Below, in pieces: positions 26,398 through 35,721 of a stretch of 64,000 nucleotides of DNA. Position 1 is the first letter of the stretch, and each line of letters begins with the position of its first letter. The notes under the pieces were generated by a model. The model searched no databases, was not told the origin of the DNA, and saw nothing but the letters and a program-made list of their open reading frames with translations. This stretch comes from Oceanicola sp. 502str15 (GTDB lineage Bacteria > Pseudomonadota > Alphaproteobacteria > Rhodobacterales > Rhodobacteraceae). Both the position numbers and the translations under genes were made by a program. The stretch is from positions 4,030,501 through 4,094,500 of the forward strand of contig NZ_WYDQ01000001.1 in the NCBI RefSeq assembly GCF_024105635.1, read 5' to 3'.

Positions 26398-27197
26398 TGC
26401 GCCTCACCTGCCTCAACGCCTGGGGCGGGCGGATGCACGCCGAACTCTCTGAATGGCTGGCGCAGGACGACCCGGATATCCTGTGTATTCAAGAGGTTGT
26501 CCATGTTCCAGCTGCGCCCGCGCCCTGGCTCGATTACCGCGATGATGGCCGCAACCTGCCCCAACGGGCCGATATGCTGGCCGACCTCGCCGCCGCCCTT
26601 CCGCGCCATGACATCACCTTCTGCCCCGCTGCCCGCGGCCCGCTCTGGCACGGCGATACCCAGGTCTGGAGCCAATGGGGCCTCGCCACGCTCACCCGTC
26701 GCGGCCTGCCGGTGACGCATCAGGCCCAAGGCTTCGTGCACGGCACCTTCGGTGCCGACGGCTTCGGTGCGCACCCCCGCTCCCGCACCGGCCACGCCCT
26801 GCGCCTCTGGCGCCCCGAGGGGGCGGTGGTCATCGCCCACATGCACGGGCTGCGCGACCCGCAGGCCGGCAAGGCCGACACCCCGGCCCGCGCCGCCCAA
26901 GCCGAGCGCCTTGCGGGGCTTGTCGAGGCCGTCCGCCAGCCCGGCGACGAGGTTGCAATCTGCGGTGATTTCAACGTGTTGCCCGGCAGCGAGACCCTGC
27001 GCATGCTCTCCCGCCTCGCCCCCCGCGAGCTGGTGCGCGAGGGCGGCCACCCCGGCACCCGCAACAGCCTCTACCCCAAGCCGGAGCGCTTTGCCGATTA
27101 CATGATGGTCAGCGAGGGCCTCGCCGTCGCGGGCTTCGACGTGCTCCACTCCCCCGAGGTTTCTGACCATTGCCCGCTTGTGCTGACCCTCGCCTGA
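26397..27197 (+). CDS. Endonuclease/exonuclease/phosphatase (EEP) family protein
   Basis: A 266-aa EEP-fold hydrolase. Motifs: RLTCLNAWGGRM at the start (first Asn), DILCIQEVVH near residue 24 (metal Glu), GDFNVLPGSE near 187, and SDHCPLVLTL at the C-terminus (catalytic Asp-His). It has no signal peptide. Substrate (nucleic acid, phosphoinositide or other phosphodiester) cannot be assigned. Inserted between rnc and era and coupled to rnc by a 1-nt overlap. Confidence 0.8.
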   Translation: MRLTCLNAWGGRMHAELSEWLAQDDPDILCIQEVVHVPAAPAPWLDYRDDGRNLPQRADMLADLAAALPRHDITFCPAARGPLWHGDTQVWSQWGLATLTRRGLPVTHQAQGFVHGTFGADGFGAHPRSRTGHALRLWRPEGAVVIAHMHGLRDPQAGKADTPARAAQAERLAGLVEAVRQPGDEVAICGDFNVLPGSETLRMLSRLAPRELVREGGHPGTRNSLYPKPERFADYMMVSEGLAVAGFDVLHSPEVSDHCPLVLTLA

Positions 27198-27255
27198 GCC
27201 TATGGAAGCGCCTTCGCACGCAGGCTAGACTCGTCTCCATGAAAGGCCACGCCCC

Positions 27256-28167
27256 ATGACCACACGCGCCGGTTTCGTCGCCCTGATCGGAGAGCCCAAC
27301 GCGGGCAAATCGACGCTGACCAACCGCATGGTCGGCGCCAAGGTCAGCATCGTCACCCACAAGGTGCAAACCACGCGCACCCGCATTCGCGGCGTGGCCA
27401 TCGAGGGCGAAAGCCAGATCGTCTTCGTCGACACCCCCGGCCTCTTCCGCCCCCGCCGCCGGCTCGACCGGGCGATGGTGGCCGCGGCATGGGGCGGGGC
27501 GGCGGATGCCGATGTGGTGGTGCTTCTGATCGAGGCGCATCGCGGGATGACCGAGGGCGTGCAGGCCATCATCGACTCCTTGAAGGAGCGTGAAACCGCA
27601 GGCCAGAAGGTGGCGCTGGCGATCAACAAGATCGACCGGGTCAAGTCCGAGGTGCTGCTGGAGCTGACGGCAAAGCTGAGCGAAGCCTATGACTTCGCAG
27701 AGGTTTTCATGATCTCCGCCGAAAAGGGCCATGGCGTTGACGACCTGCGCAAGTGGCTCGCCAAGGAGCTGCCCGAGGGCCCTTGGCTCTACCCCGAAGA
27801 CCAGATCGCCGATTTGCCCCTGCGCATGATCGCCGCCGAGATGACCCGCGAAAAGCTCACCCTCCGCCTCCATCAGGAGCTGCCCTACCAGCTCACCGTC
27901 GAGACCGAGGCCTGGGAAAATCGCAAGGACGGCTCCGCCAAGATCGACCAGATCGTCTACGTCATGCGCGACGGTCACAAGGGCATCGTGCTCGGCAACC
28001 GAGGCGAGACGATCAAGGCCGTCGGCAAGGCCGCGCGCGAGGATCTCGAGGAGTTCCTCGGCCACCGCGTGCACCTCTTCCTGCAAGTGAAGGTGCGGCC
28101 GGGATGGCTTGAAGAGTCGGAGCGCTACGATGAGATGGGCCTTGATTTCAAGGACGGTAACGCTTGA
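27256..28167 (+). CDS. era: GTPase Era
   Basis: A ribosome-assembly GTPase that binds the 3' end of 16S rRNA. The 303-aa protein has G1 GEPNAGKST (12-20), G3 FVDTPGLF near 60, G4 NKID near 120, and a C-terminal KH domain (~205-290, GHKGIVLGNRGETIKAVG). It is in the standard rnc-era-recO context. Confidence 0.97.
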   Translation: MTTRAGFVALIGEPNAGKSTLTNRMVGAKVSIVTHKVQTTRTRIRGVAIEGESQIVFVDTPGLFRPRRRLDRAMVAAAWGGAADADVVVLLIEAHRGMTEGVQAIIDSLKERETAGQKVALAINKIDRVKSEVLLELTAKLSEAYDFAEVFMISAEKGHGVDDLRKWLAKELPEGPWLYPEDQIADLPLRMIAAEMTREKLTLRLHQELPYQLTVETEAWENRKDGSAKIDQIVYVMRDGHKGIVLGNRGETIKAVGKAAREDLEEFLGHRVHLFLQVKVRPGWLEESERYDEMGLDFKDGNA

Positions 28168-28490
28168 CCCGGCTGACCAGCTCGTTCTGGGTTCAGGCCT
28201 ACCTGACCCGCCTGCGCCTCGCTGACATTCCCGCCTTCGTGGTCGCCAAGGGCGACGAGACGGCGGGCAACATCCTCATCAAGCAAAGCCCCCTCGACGG
28301 CACCGCCCGGGCCTTTCAGCGTATCATGGCGATGGACGGTTCGCGGCCATGGGACGTGCTCGCCGAGGGGCCTGAGGCCGAGGTCGATGAGACCCTGCGC
28401 GCGCAGCGCCGGTTCGACCCCGACATCTGGGTGATCGAGGTCGAAGACCGCGCCGGGCGGCACCTGCTCGAAGAGGAAGGGCTCGACTGA
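28164..28490 (+). CDS. DUF1491 protein
   Basis: A 108-aa conserved alphaproteobacterial protein (DUF1491) of unknown function. It has a compact alpha/beta sequence with [17 protein letters not shown] in the first half and [14 protein letters not shown] in the second. It begins at a TTG overlapping the era stop and ends overlapping the recO start, so it is fully embedded in the operon; this position between era and recO is characteristic. Confidence 0.85.
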   Translation: MTRLTSSFWVQAYLTRLRLADIPAFVVAKGDETAGNILIKQSPLDGTARAFQRIMAMDGSRPWDVLAEGPEAEVDETLRAQRRFDPDIWVIEVEDRAGRHLLEEEGLD

Positions 28491-29215
28491 TGGAGTGGCG
28501 CGAGGAAGGCGTTTTGCTGACCGCCCGCCCCCATGGCGAAAACGCTGCAATCATTGAGGTTTTCACGTCATCCCGAGGGCGGCACGCAGGCGTCGTCCGC
28601 GGCGGCGCCGGCCGCCGGATGGCCCCCATCCTGCAACCCGGCGCGCAGCTCGACCTGAGCTGGCGCGCCCGGCTCGAAGACCATCTCGGCGCCTTCACCG
28701 TCGAGCCCATTCACGCCCGCGCAGCTGGCGTTCTGGGTGACCGCAGGGCACTGGCGGGCCTCGGCGCCGTAACCTCGCTGCTCTCCTTCGTCCTGCCCGA
28801 AAGGGCCGCCTATCCCGGCCTTTACACCCGCTCTCTCACCGTGCTCGATCTCATCGAAGAGGCGTCACAGCACTGGCCACTGGCCTATTTGCGCTGGGAA
28901 TTGGCGCTGCTCGACGAAATGGGCTTCGGCCTCGATCTCACCTGCTGCGCCGCGACCGGCGCCACCGAGGGGTTGGCCTATGTCTCGCCAAAAACCGGCA
29001 GGGCCGTGAGCGTTGCGGGGGCCGGCGACTGGGCACCCAAGCTCCTGCCCTTGCCGCCCTGCCTCATGGGCGAGCCGCCGGAAAGCCCCGGTGAGCTGAT
29101 GCAGGGGCTTGAAACCACCGGGTATTTTCTCGAACACCAGTTGCGCGCGACCCTCGGCGAAAAGCCCCTGCCGGGCGCACGCGGGCGGCTCTTGCGGGTG
29201 TTGGCGAAGGGCTAG
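28490..29215 (+). CDS. recO: DNA repair protein RecO
   Basis: Loads RecA onto SSB-covered DNA with RecR. The 241-aa protein has the N-terminal OB domain start [20 protein letters not shown], a central helical region, and a zinc-site-like [11 protein letters not shown] near residue 146. The length is normal. It is the last gene of the operon. Confidence 0.94.
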   Translation: MEWREEGVLLTARPHGENAAIIEVFTSSRGRHAGVVRGGAGRRMAPILQPGAQLDLSWRARLEDHLGAFTVEPIHARAAGVLGDRRALAGLGAVTSLLSFVLPERAAYPGLYTRSLTVLDLIEEASQHWPLAYLRWELALLDEMGFGLDLTCCAATGATEGLAYVSPKTGRAVSVAGAGDWAPKLLPLPPCLMGEPPESPGELMQGLETTGYFLEHQLRATLGEKPLPGARGRLLRVLAKG

Positions 29216-29221
29216 CGAGCC

Positions 29222-29614
29222 TCACTCCTCGCGCCTGAACACCATCTCCCGCCCCGCCTCGTTGGAGAGGATCAACACCGGCCCACTGCCTTCGGCGAGG
29301 GTCATCGCGCCCAGAGCCTCGAAAAATTCGGCCTCGCCGTTCATATGCAGGCAGGCCATGCGCGTCGCCACGATCGGTCCCGGTTTGAACCATGGGTAAG
29401 GCGCTGTCTGTTCGGCAGAATACCCATTGCAGGGCGCCTGACCCGAGATCCTGCCTGCTTCCGTCAGGTTCAGCGTGGCGCCCCATTCAAACGACGTGCC
29501 GTCGATCTCTTCCAGCCGGTAGATGCCGGGGGCATAGCCGGTGACGGTCTCGTCCTTGCAGGCGGCGGCAAGGGGGGTGAGGGCGAGGAGGGCGGTGAGG
29601 GCGATGTTTTTCAT
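29222..29614 (-). CDS. META/HslJ-like domain lipoprotein
   Basis: A 130-aa protein with a lipoprotein signal: hydrophobic core then LAAAC, Cys at about residue 19. The mature part resembles the META domain, with GQAPCNGYSA as the typical central motif and a later ATRMACLHMNGEAEFFEAL. The start at MKNIALTALL is chosen to give an intact signal peptide. It is convergent with recO; the function is unknown. Confidence 0.75.
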   Translation of the reverse strand: MKNIALTALLALTPLAAACKDETVTGYAPGIYRLEEIDGTSFEWGATLNLTEAGRISGQAPCNGYSAEQTAPYPWFKPGPIVATRMACLHMNGEAEFFEALGAMTLAEGSGPVLILSNEAGREMVFRREE

Positions 29615-29693
29615 AACCCCTAGATAGGGCGTCAGCCCCGCGCCGCCAAACTGCCACGATCTTGCCACGCTTGCCCGGCATCTTTCCACCGAG

Positions 29694-30290
29694 ATGAGAA
29701 AGTCCACCCTGTTCATAGCCGTTTCCGCCATTGCCGCCCTGAGCTTTTCGGCGGTGAGCGGGCTGGTGCGCAGTGAGGCGGCCGTTCCCGAGGCGGCTGT
29801 GCTGGGGCCTTCCGCAGCGGAGCTGGCGGCGGCTTATCCCCAGGCCTGGGCCATGCACCGCGCCTATGCCGAGTTCCTCGACGGGCCGCAGTGGCACGGG
29901 GCCTTCGCGGTTGGGGAAAAAGGGGCCTTCGGGGCCGTCGCCGGATACGCCGACCGTTCCGTGACACGGGCCGATGCTCTGGCCCATTGTGCCGCCTTCG
30001 CCGCGGATTGCCGGATCGTGGCAGAAATCATCCCCGCCGCGCCGGTGCAGCCCGGCGCATCGCATCTGTCGGGCCCGCAGGCCGAGGCGCTGATCGGGCT
30101 GCAACGCGGTTACGCGGGCACCAAGGCCTTCGCTGTTGACCGTCGTGGGTACTGGGGCAGCGCATCGGGTTTCCGCACCCGGGCCGCAGCCGAGGCCGAG
30201 GCCATGGCGCAATGCCGGGCGGCACAGACCGATGGCCATGCGCCGGGGCGCCCGGGCTTTGCCTGCAAACTGGTCTGGGTCGGCGGCTAA
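29694..30290 (+). CDS. Exported protein with two DUF4189-like repeats
   Basis: A 198-aa protein with an N-terminal signal peptide. The mature part contains two similar ~50-aa units: one around HGAFAVGEKGAFGAVAGYAD ending in CRIV, the other around TKAFAVDRRGYWGSASGF ending in CKLVWV. Each has the AFAV...G...G pattern, an Ala-rich helix with Cys, and a closing Cys, as in DUF4189. The function is unknown; it is probably periplasmic with disulfides. Confidence 0.65.
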   Translation: MRKSTLFIAVSAIAALSFSAVSGLVRSEAAVPEAAVLGPSAAELAAAYPQAWAMHRAYAEFLDGPQWHGAFAVGEKGAFGAVAGYADRSVTRADALAHCAAFAADCRIVAEIIPAAPVQPGASHLSGPQAEALIGLQRGYAGTKAFAVDRRGYWGSASGFRTRAAAEAEAMAQCRAAQTDGHAPGRPGFACKLVWVGG

Positions 30291-30320
30291 GCTCCTGCGA
30301 TGAGGCAGGAAACCCCTGCC

Positions 30321-32003
30321 TCAGGCCAGCAGCCTGCGAGCGATGACCTGGGCCTGAATTTCCGCCGCACCTTCGAAGATGTTCAGGATGCGTGCGTCGC
30401 AGAGCACCCGGCTGATGCTGTATTCCAGCGCAAACCCGTTGCCACCGTGGATCTGCAAGCCGTTGTCCGCCGCTGCCCAGGCCACGCGCGCGCCGAGCAG
30501 CTTGGCCATGCCGGCCTCGAGGTCGCAACGGCGCCCGTGGTCCTTTTCCCAGGCCGAGAAATAGGTGAGCTGCCGGGCGACCATGATCTCGACGGCCATC
30601 ATCGCCAACTTGGAGGCGACACGCGGGAAGTCGATGAGGGATTTGCCGAACTGCTTGCGGTCCAGCGCGTATTTCATCGAGATATCCAGCGCCGACTGGG
30701 CCACGCCGATGGCGCGGGCGGCGGTCTGGATGCGAGCACTCTCGAAGGTTTCCATGAGCTGTTTGAAGCCCTTGCCCTCTTCGCCGCCCAGCAGGTTCTC
30801 GGCCTTCACCTTGAAGCCGTCGAAGCCAAGTTCGTATTCCTTCATGCCGCGGTAGCCAAGCACCTCGATCTCGCCGCCGGTCATGCCTTCGGTCGGGAAG
30901 GGGTCCTCGTCGGTGCCCGGGGTCTTTTCCGCGAGGAACATCGACAAGCCCTTGTAATCACTGGACGAAGGGTCGGTGCGGGCGAGCAGGGTCATCACGT
31001 GGGCACGGGCCGCGTGGGTGATCCAGGTCTTGTTGCCGGTGACGGAGTAGCTGTCGCCCTCCTTCACGGCGCGGGTGCGCAGGGCGCCAAGGTCGGAGCC
31101 GGTGTTGGGCTCGGTGAACACGGCCGTCGGAAGGATCTCGGCGGAGGCGAGCCGGGGCAACCAGCTTTCCTTCTGGGCGTCGGTGCCACCGCAGAGGATC
31201 AGCTCGGCGGCGATCTCCGAGCGGGTGCCCAGCGAGCCAACGCCGATGTAACCGCGCGAAAGTTCCTCGGAGACCACGACCATCGAGGCCTTCGACAGCC
31301 CGAAGCCGCCGTATTCCTCGGGGATCGTGAGGCCGAACACCCCCATCTCGGCCAGCTCCTCGATGATTTCCATCGGGATCAGCTCGTCCTTGAGGTGCCA
31401 CTCATGGGCGTGTGGCTCGACCCGCTCCACGGCAAAGCGGCGAAACTGCTCGCGGATCATCTCCAGTTCGTCGTCCAACCCGGTCGCACCCACGGTGATA
31501 TTGGCCGCCTGCTCCTGCATCAGCTCCACGAGGCGAAGGCGCGCGGCCTGGGTATTGCCGCCGTTGCAGAGCGTCATGACTTCGGGTGACATCAGTGCGC
31601 GCTGGTCGTCCTGCCCGAGGCCGATATCCTGGAGGCGGATGATTTCGCCCTGGCTCATCGGGATGCCGCCGTAGATCTGCCAGAGATACTCGCCGAAGGC
31701 GATCTGGTGCAGCAGGCCCTCGACCTCACCGAACTTGCCATCCGCCGTCAGCCGCTCGGCCCATTTCTGCATCTGCTCGAGCGCCTGTACATAGGTCGCC
31801 AGCCAGGCCAGCCCGTGGGCGGCGGTCTGGTTTGCCTCGATCGCGGCGCCCGAAATGCGGCCGTCCTTCTCCAGCGCGCCCTTCAGGTGGCTCTGGGCCT
31901 TCTCCAAGATCGCCTTGGCCGGCGCGATGGCGGCGCCGGTGAGGTTGAGAAGATCTGGGAGAAGGGCGGATTGTGCGGTCATGTCCTGTCCGTCGTGGGG
32001 CAT
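30321..32003 (-). CDS. mcd: Acyl-CoA dehydrogenase, probably (2S)-methylsuccinyl-CoA dehydrogenase
   Basis: A 560-aa flavoenzyme with an N-terminal extension of about 165 aa before the standard acyl-CoA dehydrogenase fold. This is the length and architecture of Mcd, which oxidises methylsuccinyl-CoA to mesaconyl-CoA in the ethylmalonyl-CoA pathway and passes electrons to ETF. The core motifs are present (VFTEPNTGSDLGALRT, GNKTWITHAARA, IHGGNGFALEYSISR). Start at 32003 has GAGGA 8 bp upstream; the ATG at 31982 is an alternative. An ordinary acyl-CoA dehydrogenase would be ~380 aa. Confidence 0.82.
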   Translation of the reverse strand: MPHDGQDMTAQSALLPDLLNLTGAAIAPAKAILEKAQSHLKGALEKDGRISGAAIEANQTAAHGLAWLATYVQALEQMQKWAERLTADGKFGEVEGLLHQIAFGEYLWQIYGGIPMSQGEIIRLQDIGLGQDDQRALMSPEVMTLCNGGNTQAARLRLVELMQEQAANITVGATGLDDELEMIREQFRRFAVERVEPHAHEWHLKDELIPMEIIEELAEMGVFGLTIPEEYGGFGLSKASMVVVSEELSRGYIGVGSLGTRSEIAAELILCGGTDAQKESWLPRLASAEILPTAVFTEPNTGSDLGALRTRAVKEGDSYSVTGNKTWITHAARAHVMTLLARTDPSSSDYKGLSMFLAEKTPGTDEDPFPTEGMTGGEIEVLGYRGMKEYELGFDGFKVKAENLLGGEEGKGFKQLMETFESARIQTAARAIGVAQSALDISMKYALDRKQFGKSLIDFPRVASKLAMMAVEIMVARQLTYFSAWEKDHGRRCDLEAGMAKLLGARVAWAAADNGLQIHGGNGFALEYSISRVLCDARILNIFEGAAEIQAQVIARRLLA

Positions 32004-32149
32004 GGATTCGGTCCTCGCTGTCGTGCCCGGGTGGAATAATCCCTTCGCAGTTGCAGCGCAACTTAATTTCGTGATCTGTATCTTTCTTGCATAAAAATGT
32101 CGCGGTCAATTTGGGATGCAGCGGCGCGGGCGGCGCGATAAGAGGCAGT

Positions 32150-32920
32150 ATGAACCTTTTGCCAGACCTTCTCACCCCCGGCCTCATTGTCTTTGCGCTC
32201 GCCGTGACCGTGCTGGCGGGCGTGGTGAAAGGCGCGGTGGGCTTTGCCATGCCGCTCATCATGATCTCGGGCATGGGGATCCTGCTGGATCCCAAGCTGG
32301 TCGTGGCCGGCATCATCCTGCCCATCGTGCTCTCAAATGCGCTTCAGGTGGCCCGATGCGGCTGGGTGGAGGCGAAGTCGGCGCTGCGCGACTACTGGGT
32401 CTACATCCTGATCGTCTGCGTGATGATCTTGCTGTCGGCCCAGCTCGTCACCGTGATCCCCGATGACGTGATGTACCTCGTGCTCGGAATCCCGGTCACG
32501 GCGCTCTGTGCGATCCAGCTTGCCGGGCTGAAGCTGGTAATCCCGGAGGAGCGACGGCCCCTGGCTTCCGTCATCGCGGGGTTTCTCTCCGGCACACTCG
32601 GCGGGCTTGCGGGCACATGGGGGCCGACGACGGTGCTTTACCTCGTGGCGATCGAAACCCCCAAGGCGCGGCAGATCGTGGTGCAGGGGGTAATCTACGG
32701 CCTCGGCTCGGTGATGCTGCTGGCGGGCCACCTCAAGAGCGGCGTGATGAACGGCGAAACGGTCTGGTTCTCGGCCATGCTGCTCGTGCCTGCGGTTGCG
32801 GGCATGTGGGTTGGCTTCAAGGTGCAGGACCGGATCGACCAGAACACCTTTCGCAAGGCCACGCTGGCGGTGCTGCTCTTTGCCGGGCTCAACCTGATCC
32901 GGCGCGGGCTGATGGGCTAA
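32150..32920 (+). CDS. TSUP-family (TauE/SafE) membrane permease
   Basis: A 256-aa polytopic protein. It has the two TauE/SafE repeats: GVVKGAVGFAMPLIMIS near residue 24 and GFLSGTLGGLAGTWGPTTVLYL near 145. Members export sulfite, sulfoacetate or other anions. The substrate is not determined by context: it is divergent from mcd and convergent with DUF3859. ATG at 32150 follows AAGAGG. Confidence 0.8.
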   Translation: MNLLPDLLTPGLIVFALAVTVLAGVVKGAVGFAMPLIMISGMGILLDPKLVVAGIILPIVLSNALQVARCGWVEAKSALRDYWVYILIVCVMILLSAQLVTVIPDDVMYLVLGIPVTALCAIQLAGLKLVIPEERRPLASVIAGFLSGTLGGLAGTWGPTTVLYLVAIETPKARQIVVQGVIYGLGSVMLLAGHLKSGVMNGETVWFSAMLLVPAVAGMWVGFKVQDRIDQNTFRKATLAVLLFAGLNLIRRGLMG

Positions 32921-32933
32921 GGCGCCTCGGGGC

Positions 32934-32955
32934 GGCGGGACAAGTCCCGCCCTAC
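32934..32955 (-). repeat. GTAGGGCGGGAC palindromic repeat, copy 5
   Basis: GGCGGGAC-AA-GTCCCGCC then CTAC, identical to copy 2 over the 22 bases. The TAG within the element is the stop codon of the minus-strand DUF3859 gene. Confidence 0.75.
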
Positions 32956-33527
32956 GCCGGGTGGCGGAGGGAAGGTGCGAGGCTCAGAAGGCCCTCGGGG
33001 TCGCAGAGGGTCTCGGCCCCCGGATAGGCCGCCTCGGGCACCACGGTGAAGGGGATCCGATAGAGAAGCTCGCCCTCATGGGTGGCCTCCATCACCCAGG
33101 TGCCGGGGACGGCCTCATAGGGAAAGTCGAAGCGGTAGAGGTGAGTTGAGTGGCTGCTGTCGACATAGCTTGCCAGCCAGCTCTGCTCGGTGGTGCCGCG
33201 CCCCGGGAACGGGGGGTGAAACACCCGGAAGGTCGCACCGGTGATGCGCACCCCATCTGCCGCACGGGCCCGCACGCCGAAGCCGAGGCCGAGCTGTGCC
33301 GGCACGAGCTGTCCGAGAGGTGACAGCTCGGGTGACTTGTCGAACACGTCGACCTCGCCCCGGTCGGTGTCGGGCGCGTCGATCGAGCCGGTGATCTCGA
33401 CAGAGCAGTTGAGGCCATAGCTCACGTCGGCCACGAGGGCCGGGTTGATGTAGAGATCGGCGGAGGCCTCCTGCGCTGCTGCGGGCAGGGCGAGGGCGGT
33501 GCTCATCAACAGGGCGGCGCGGATCAT
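32952..33527 (-). CDS. DUF3859-type exported protein (copy 1)
   Basis: A 191-aa protein with a signal peptide (cleavage after AAA near residue 18), then a single beta-rich domain. Landmarks are NCSVEITGS, DVFDKSPE, FGVRARA, HPPFPGRGTTEQSW, and YLYRFDFPYE-type strands, ending in the Cys of ETLCDPEG. It is clearly paralogous to the next gene (same order of landmarks), overlapping it by ATGA. Function is unknown. Its stop codon is supplied by a palindromic repeat. Confidence 0.72.
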   Translation of the reverse strand: MIRAALLMSTALALPAAAQEASADLYINPALVADVSYGLNCSVEITGSIDAPDTDRGEVDVFDKSPELSPLGQLVPAQLGLGFGVRARAADGVRITGATFRVFHPPFPGRGTTEQSWLASYVDSSHSTHLYRFDFPYEAVPGTWVMEATHEGELLYRIPFTVVPEAAYPGAETLCDPEGLLSLAPSLRHPA

Positions 33528-34123
33528 CCGGCCGACCTCGGGGCAGGGGTGGCACGGCTCAGAACTGGCGGTTCCGCACAGTCGAGCGCCGGGCCGGTGT
33601 AGGCCGCGGGCGGAACCACCTCGAACGGAACAGAATAGAGCAATTTACCCTCCGCTTCGGCCTGAAGCTGCCAGAGGCCGGGGGCGGCCTCATGTGGCAT
33701 GTCGAAGGTGTAGATATGGGTCATGGGGCGGCCCGGCGCAATGGAGGAGCCAAAGCTCTGCTCGGAGGTTCCTGTGCCCGGAAAGCGGGGATGCAGGCTC
33801 TTGATGGTCACGTTGCGCGGGGCGGTGCCATCCTGCGCCCATGCCCGCACGCCAAAGCTCATGCCGAGGGTGGCAGGCACTATACCCCCGCTGTCGATGA
33901 AGCGCGGCTCGCCCTCGAAGATGTCGACCCGGCCATTCTCGGTGCCGGGTGCCGTCTCGGAGCCGACCACCCGGGGCGGGCAGACGATGCCGAACTCCAG
34001 TGCGGCGATTGCTCCGCTGTCCATCGACGGGGCTGGCCCGGCAGCGGCGGGGAGGGCGGACAGCAAAAGGGCGGCGAGGGCCAGCCCGGCCCGCACCGCC
34101 CGATTTTGCGCGACGCATTGCAT
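33524..34123 (-). CDS. DUF3859-type exported protein (copy 2)
   Basis: A 199-aa paralogue of the neighbouring gene. It shares a signal peptide (to about residue 28), FGIVCPP, the VDIFEGEP strand, FGVRAWAQDG, HPRFPGTGTSEQSF, HIYTFDMPHEAAPG and a terminal Cys. The two paralogues have diverged strongly outside these landmarks. It is translationally coupled to pckA (TGATG), an unusual partner for an exported protein. Confidence 0.72.
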   Translation of the reverse strand: MQCVAQNRAVRAGLALAALLLSALPAAAGPAPSMDSGAIAALEFGIVCPPRVVGSETAPGTENGRVDIFEGEPRFIDSGGIVPATLGMSFGVRAWAQDGTAPRNVTIKSLHPRFPGTGTSEQSFGSSIAPGRPMTHIYTFDMPHEAAPGLWQLQAEAEGKLLYSVPFEVVPPAAYTGPALDCAEPPVLSRATPAPRSAG

Positions 34124-35721
34124 CAGCCGATGGCGACGGCCTTCACGTCGTCGTCGATGTAGGCGTCATACTGGGCGAAGTTCTCGGCGAACATTTCAAC
34201 CAGCTTGGTGGCCTGCGCGTCATAGGCTTCCTTGTCGGCCCATGTGGAGCGCGGGTCGAGAAGGGCGGCGTCCACTCCGGCGACGGTCACGGGGACCTGG
34301 AAGCCGAAGTTCTCATCCTTGCGGAAGGTCGCCTCGTGCAGGGAGCCGTCGAGCGCGGCGGTCAGCAGGGCGCGGGTGGCCTTGATCGGCATCCGGTTGC
34401 CGGTGCCGTAGGCGCCGCCGGTCCAGCCGGTGTTGACCAGCCAGCATGTGGCACCGTGGGTGTCGATCTTGGCGCGCAGCAGGTTGCCGTAGACCTCCGG
34501 GCGGCGCGGCATGAAGGGCGCGCCGAAGCAGGTGGAGAAGGTCGGCTCGGGCTCGGTCACGCCGCGCTCGGTGCCGGCCACCTTGGAGGTGAAGCCGGAG
34601 AGGAAGTGGTACATCGCCTGCGCCGGAGTGAGCCGGGCGATCGGGGGGAGCACCCCGAAGGCGTCGCAGGTGAGCATGATGATGTTCTTGGGATGGCCGC
34701 CGAGCGCGGTTTCGGACGCGTTGGAGATGTATTCCAGCGGGTAGGCGCAGCGCATGTTGGCGGTCAGGCTGTCGTCATCGAAATCGAGTTCCTTGGTCTC
34801 GGGATTGTAGACCATGTTCTCAATGACAGTGCCGAACATCTGCGTGGTGGCGTAAATTTCGGGTTCGGCCTTCGGGCTAAGGTTGATCGTCTTGGCGTAG
34901 CAGCCACCCTCGAAGTTGAAGGTGCCGCGGTCCGACCAGCCATGCTCGTCATCGCCGATCAGCACGCGGTTGGGGTCGGCCGACAGGGTGGTTTTACCGG
35001 TGCCGGAGAGGCCGAAGAACACGGCGGCGTCCACCGGGTTGCCCTGGGCGTGGTTGGCCGAGCAGTGCATTGGCATGATGCCGCGCTCGGGCAGCAGGTA
35101 GTTGAGCAGGGTGAAGACCGATTTCTTGTTCTCGCCCGCGTATTCGGTGCCGCCGATCAAAATCAGTTTCTTGTCGAGGTTCAGCGCGATCACCGTGTCG
35201 GAGCGGCAATCATGCTTGGCCGGGTCGGCCTTGAAGCTCGGGCAGTTGATGACGGTGAATTCCGGCACGAAGCTGTCGAGCTCGTCCCGCGAGGGACGGC
35301 GCAGCATGTGGCGGATGAAGAGCGAGTGCCAGGCCAGTTCCGTGACCATCCGGACATCGAGGCGCTGCGCCGGGTCGGCGCCGCCGAAGAGGTCCTGCAC
35401 GAAGTAGTCGCGCCCCTTCATGTGCTCGATCATGTCGGCATGGAGCGCGTCGAAGCCCGCTTCGGACATCGGTGCGTTGTTGTCCCACCAGATGGTGTTT
35501 TCGGTCGCCGCCGAGCGCACAACGTGCTTGTCCTTCGGCGAGCGGCCGGTGAATTTTCCGGTGGTGCACAGAAACGCGCCGCCGATCCCCAGCTCACCTT
35601 CGCCCCGCTTGACGGCCTGTTCGATGATGGCCGGCTCGATGAGGTTGTAATAGACGTTTCCCAGCCCGGTAATCCCTTGATCTTCCAAGCGCTTGGCGGG
35701 GTTCACGCGTCCAATGGTCAT
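34123..35721 (-). CDS. pckA: Phosphoenolpyruvate carboxykinase (ATP)
   Basis: The first committed gluconeogenic step, oxaloacetate + ATP to PEP. The 532-aa protein shows the kinase-1a loop [14 protein letters not shown] near 245, DDEHGW near 265, and [16 protein letters not shown] near 405. Start at MTIGRVNP, matching family N-termini. It is divergent from chvI-chvG as in many alphaproteobacteria, where ChvI controls pckA in rhizobia. The upstream gap holds LacI-like palindromes. Confidence 0.95.
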   Translation of the reverse strand: MTIGRVNPAKRLEDQGITGLGNVYYNLIEPAIIEQAVKRGEGELGIGGAFLCTTGKFTGRSPKDKHVVRSAATENTIWWDNNAPMSEAGFDALHADMIEHMKGRDYFVQDLFGGADPAQRLDVRMVTELAWHSLFIRHMLRRPSRDELDSFVPEFTVINCPSFKADPAKHDCRSDTVIALNLDKKLILIGGTEYAGENKKSVFTLLNYLLPERGIMPMHCSANHAQGNPVDAAVFFGLSGTGKTTLSADPNRVLIGDDEHGWSDRGTFNFEGGCYAKTINLSPKAEPEIYATTQMFGTVIENMVYNPETKELDFDDDSLTANMRCAYPLEYISNASETALGGHPKNIIMLTCDAFGVLPPIARLTPAQAMYHFLSGFTSKVAGTERGVTEPEPTFSTCFGAPFMPRRPEVYGNLLRAKIDTHGATCWLVNTGWTGGAYGTGNRMPIKATRALLTAALDGSLHEATFRKDENFGFQVPVTVAGVDAALLDPRSTWADKEAYDAQATKLVEMFAENFAQYDAYIDDDVKAVAIG

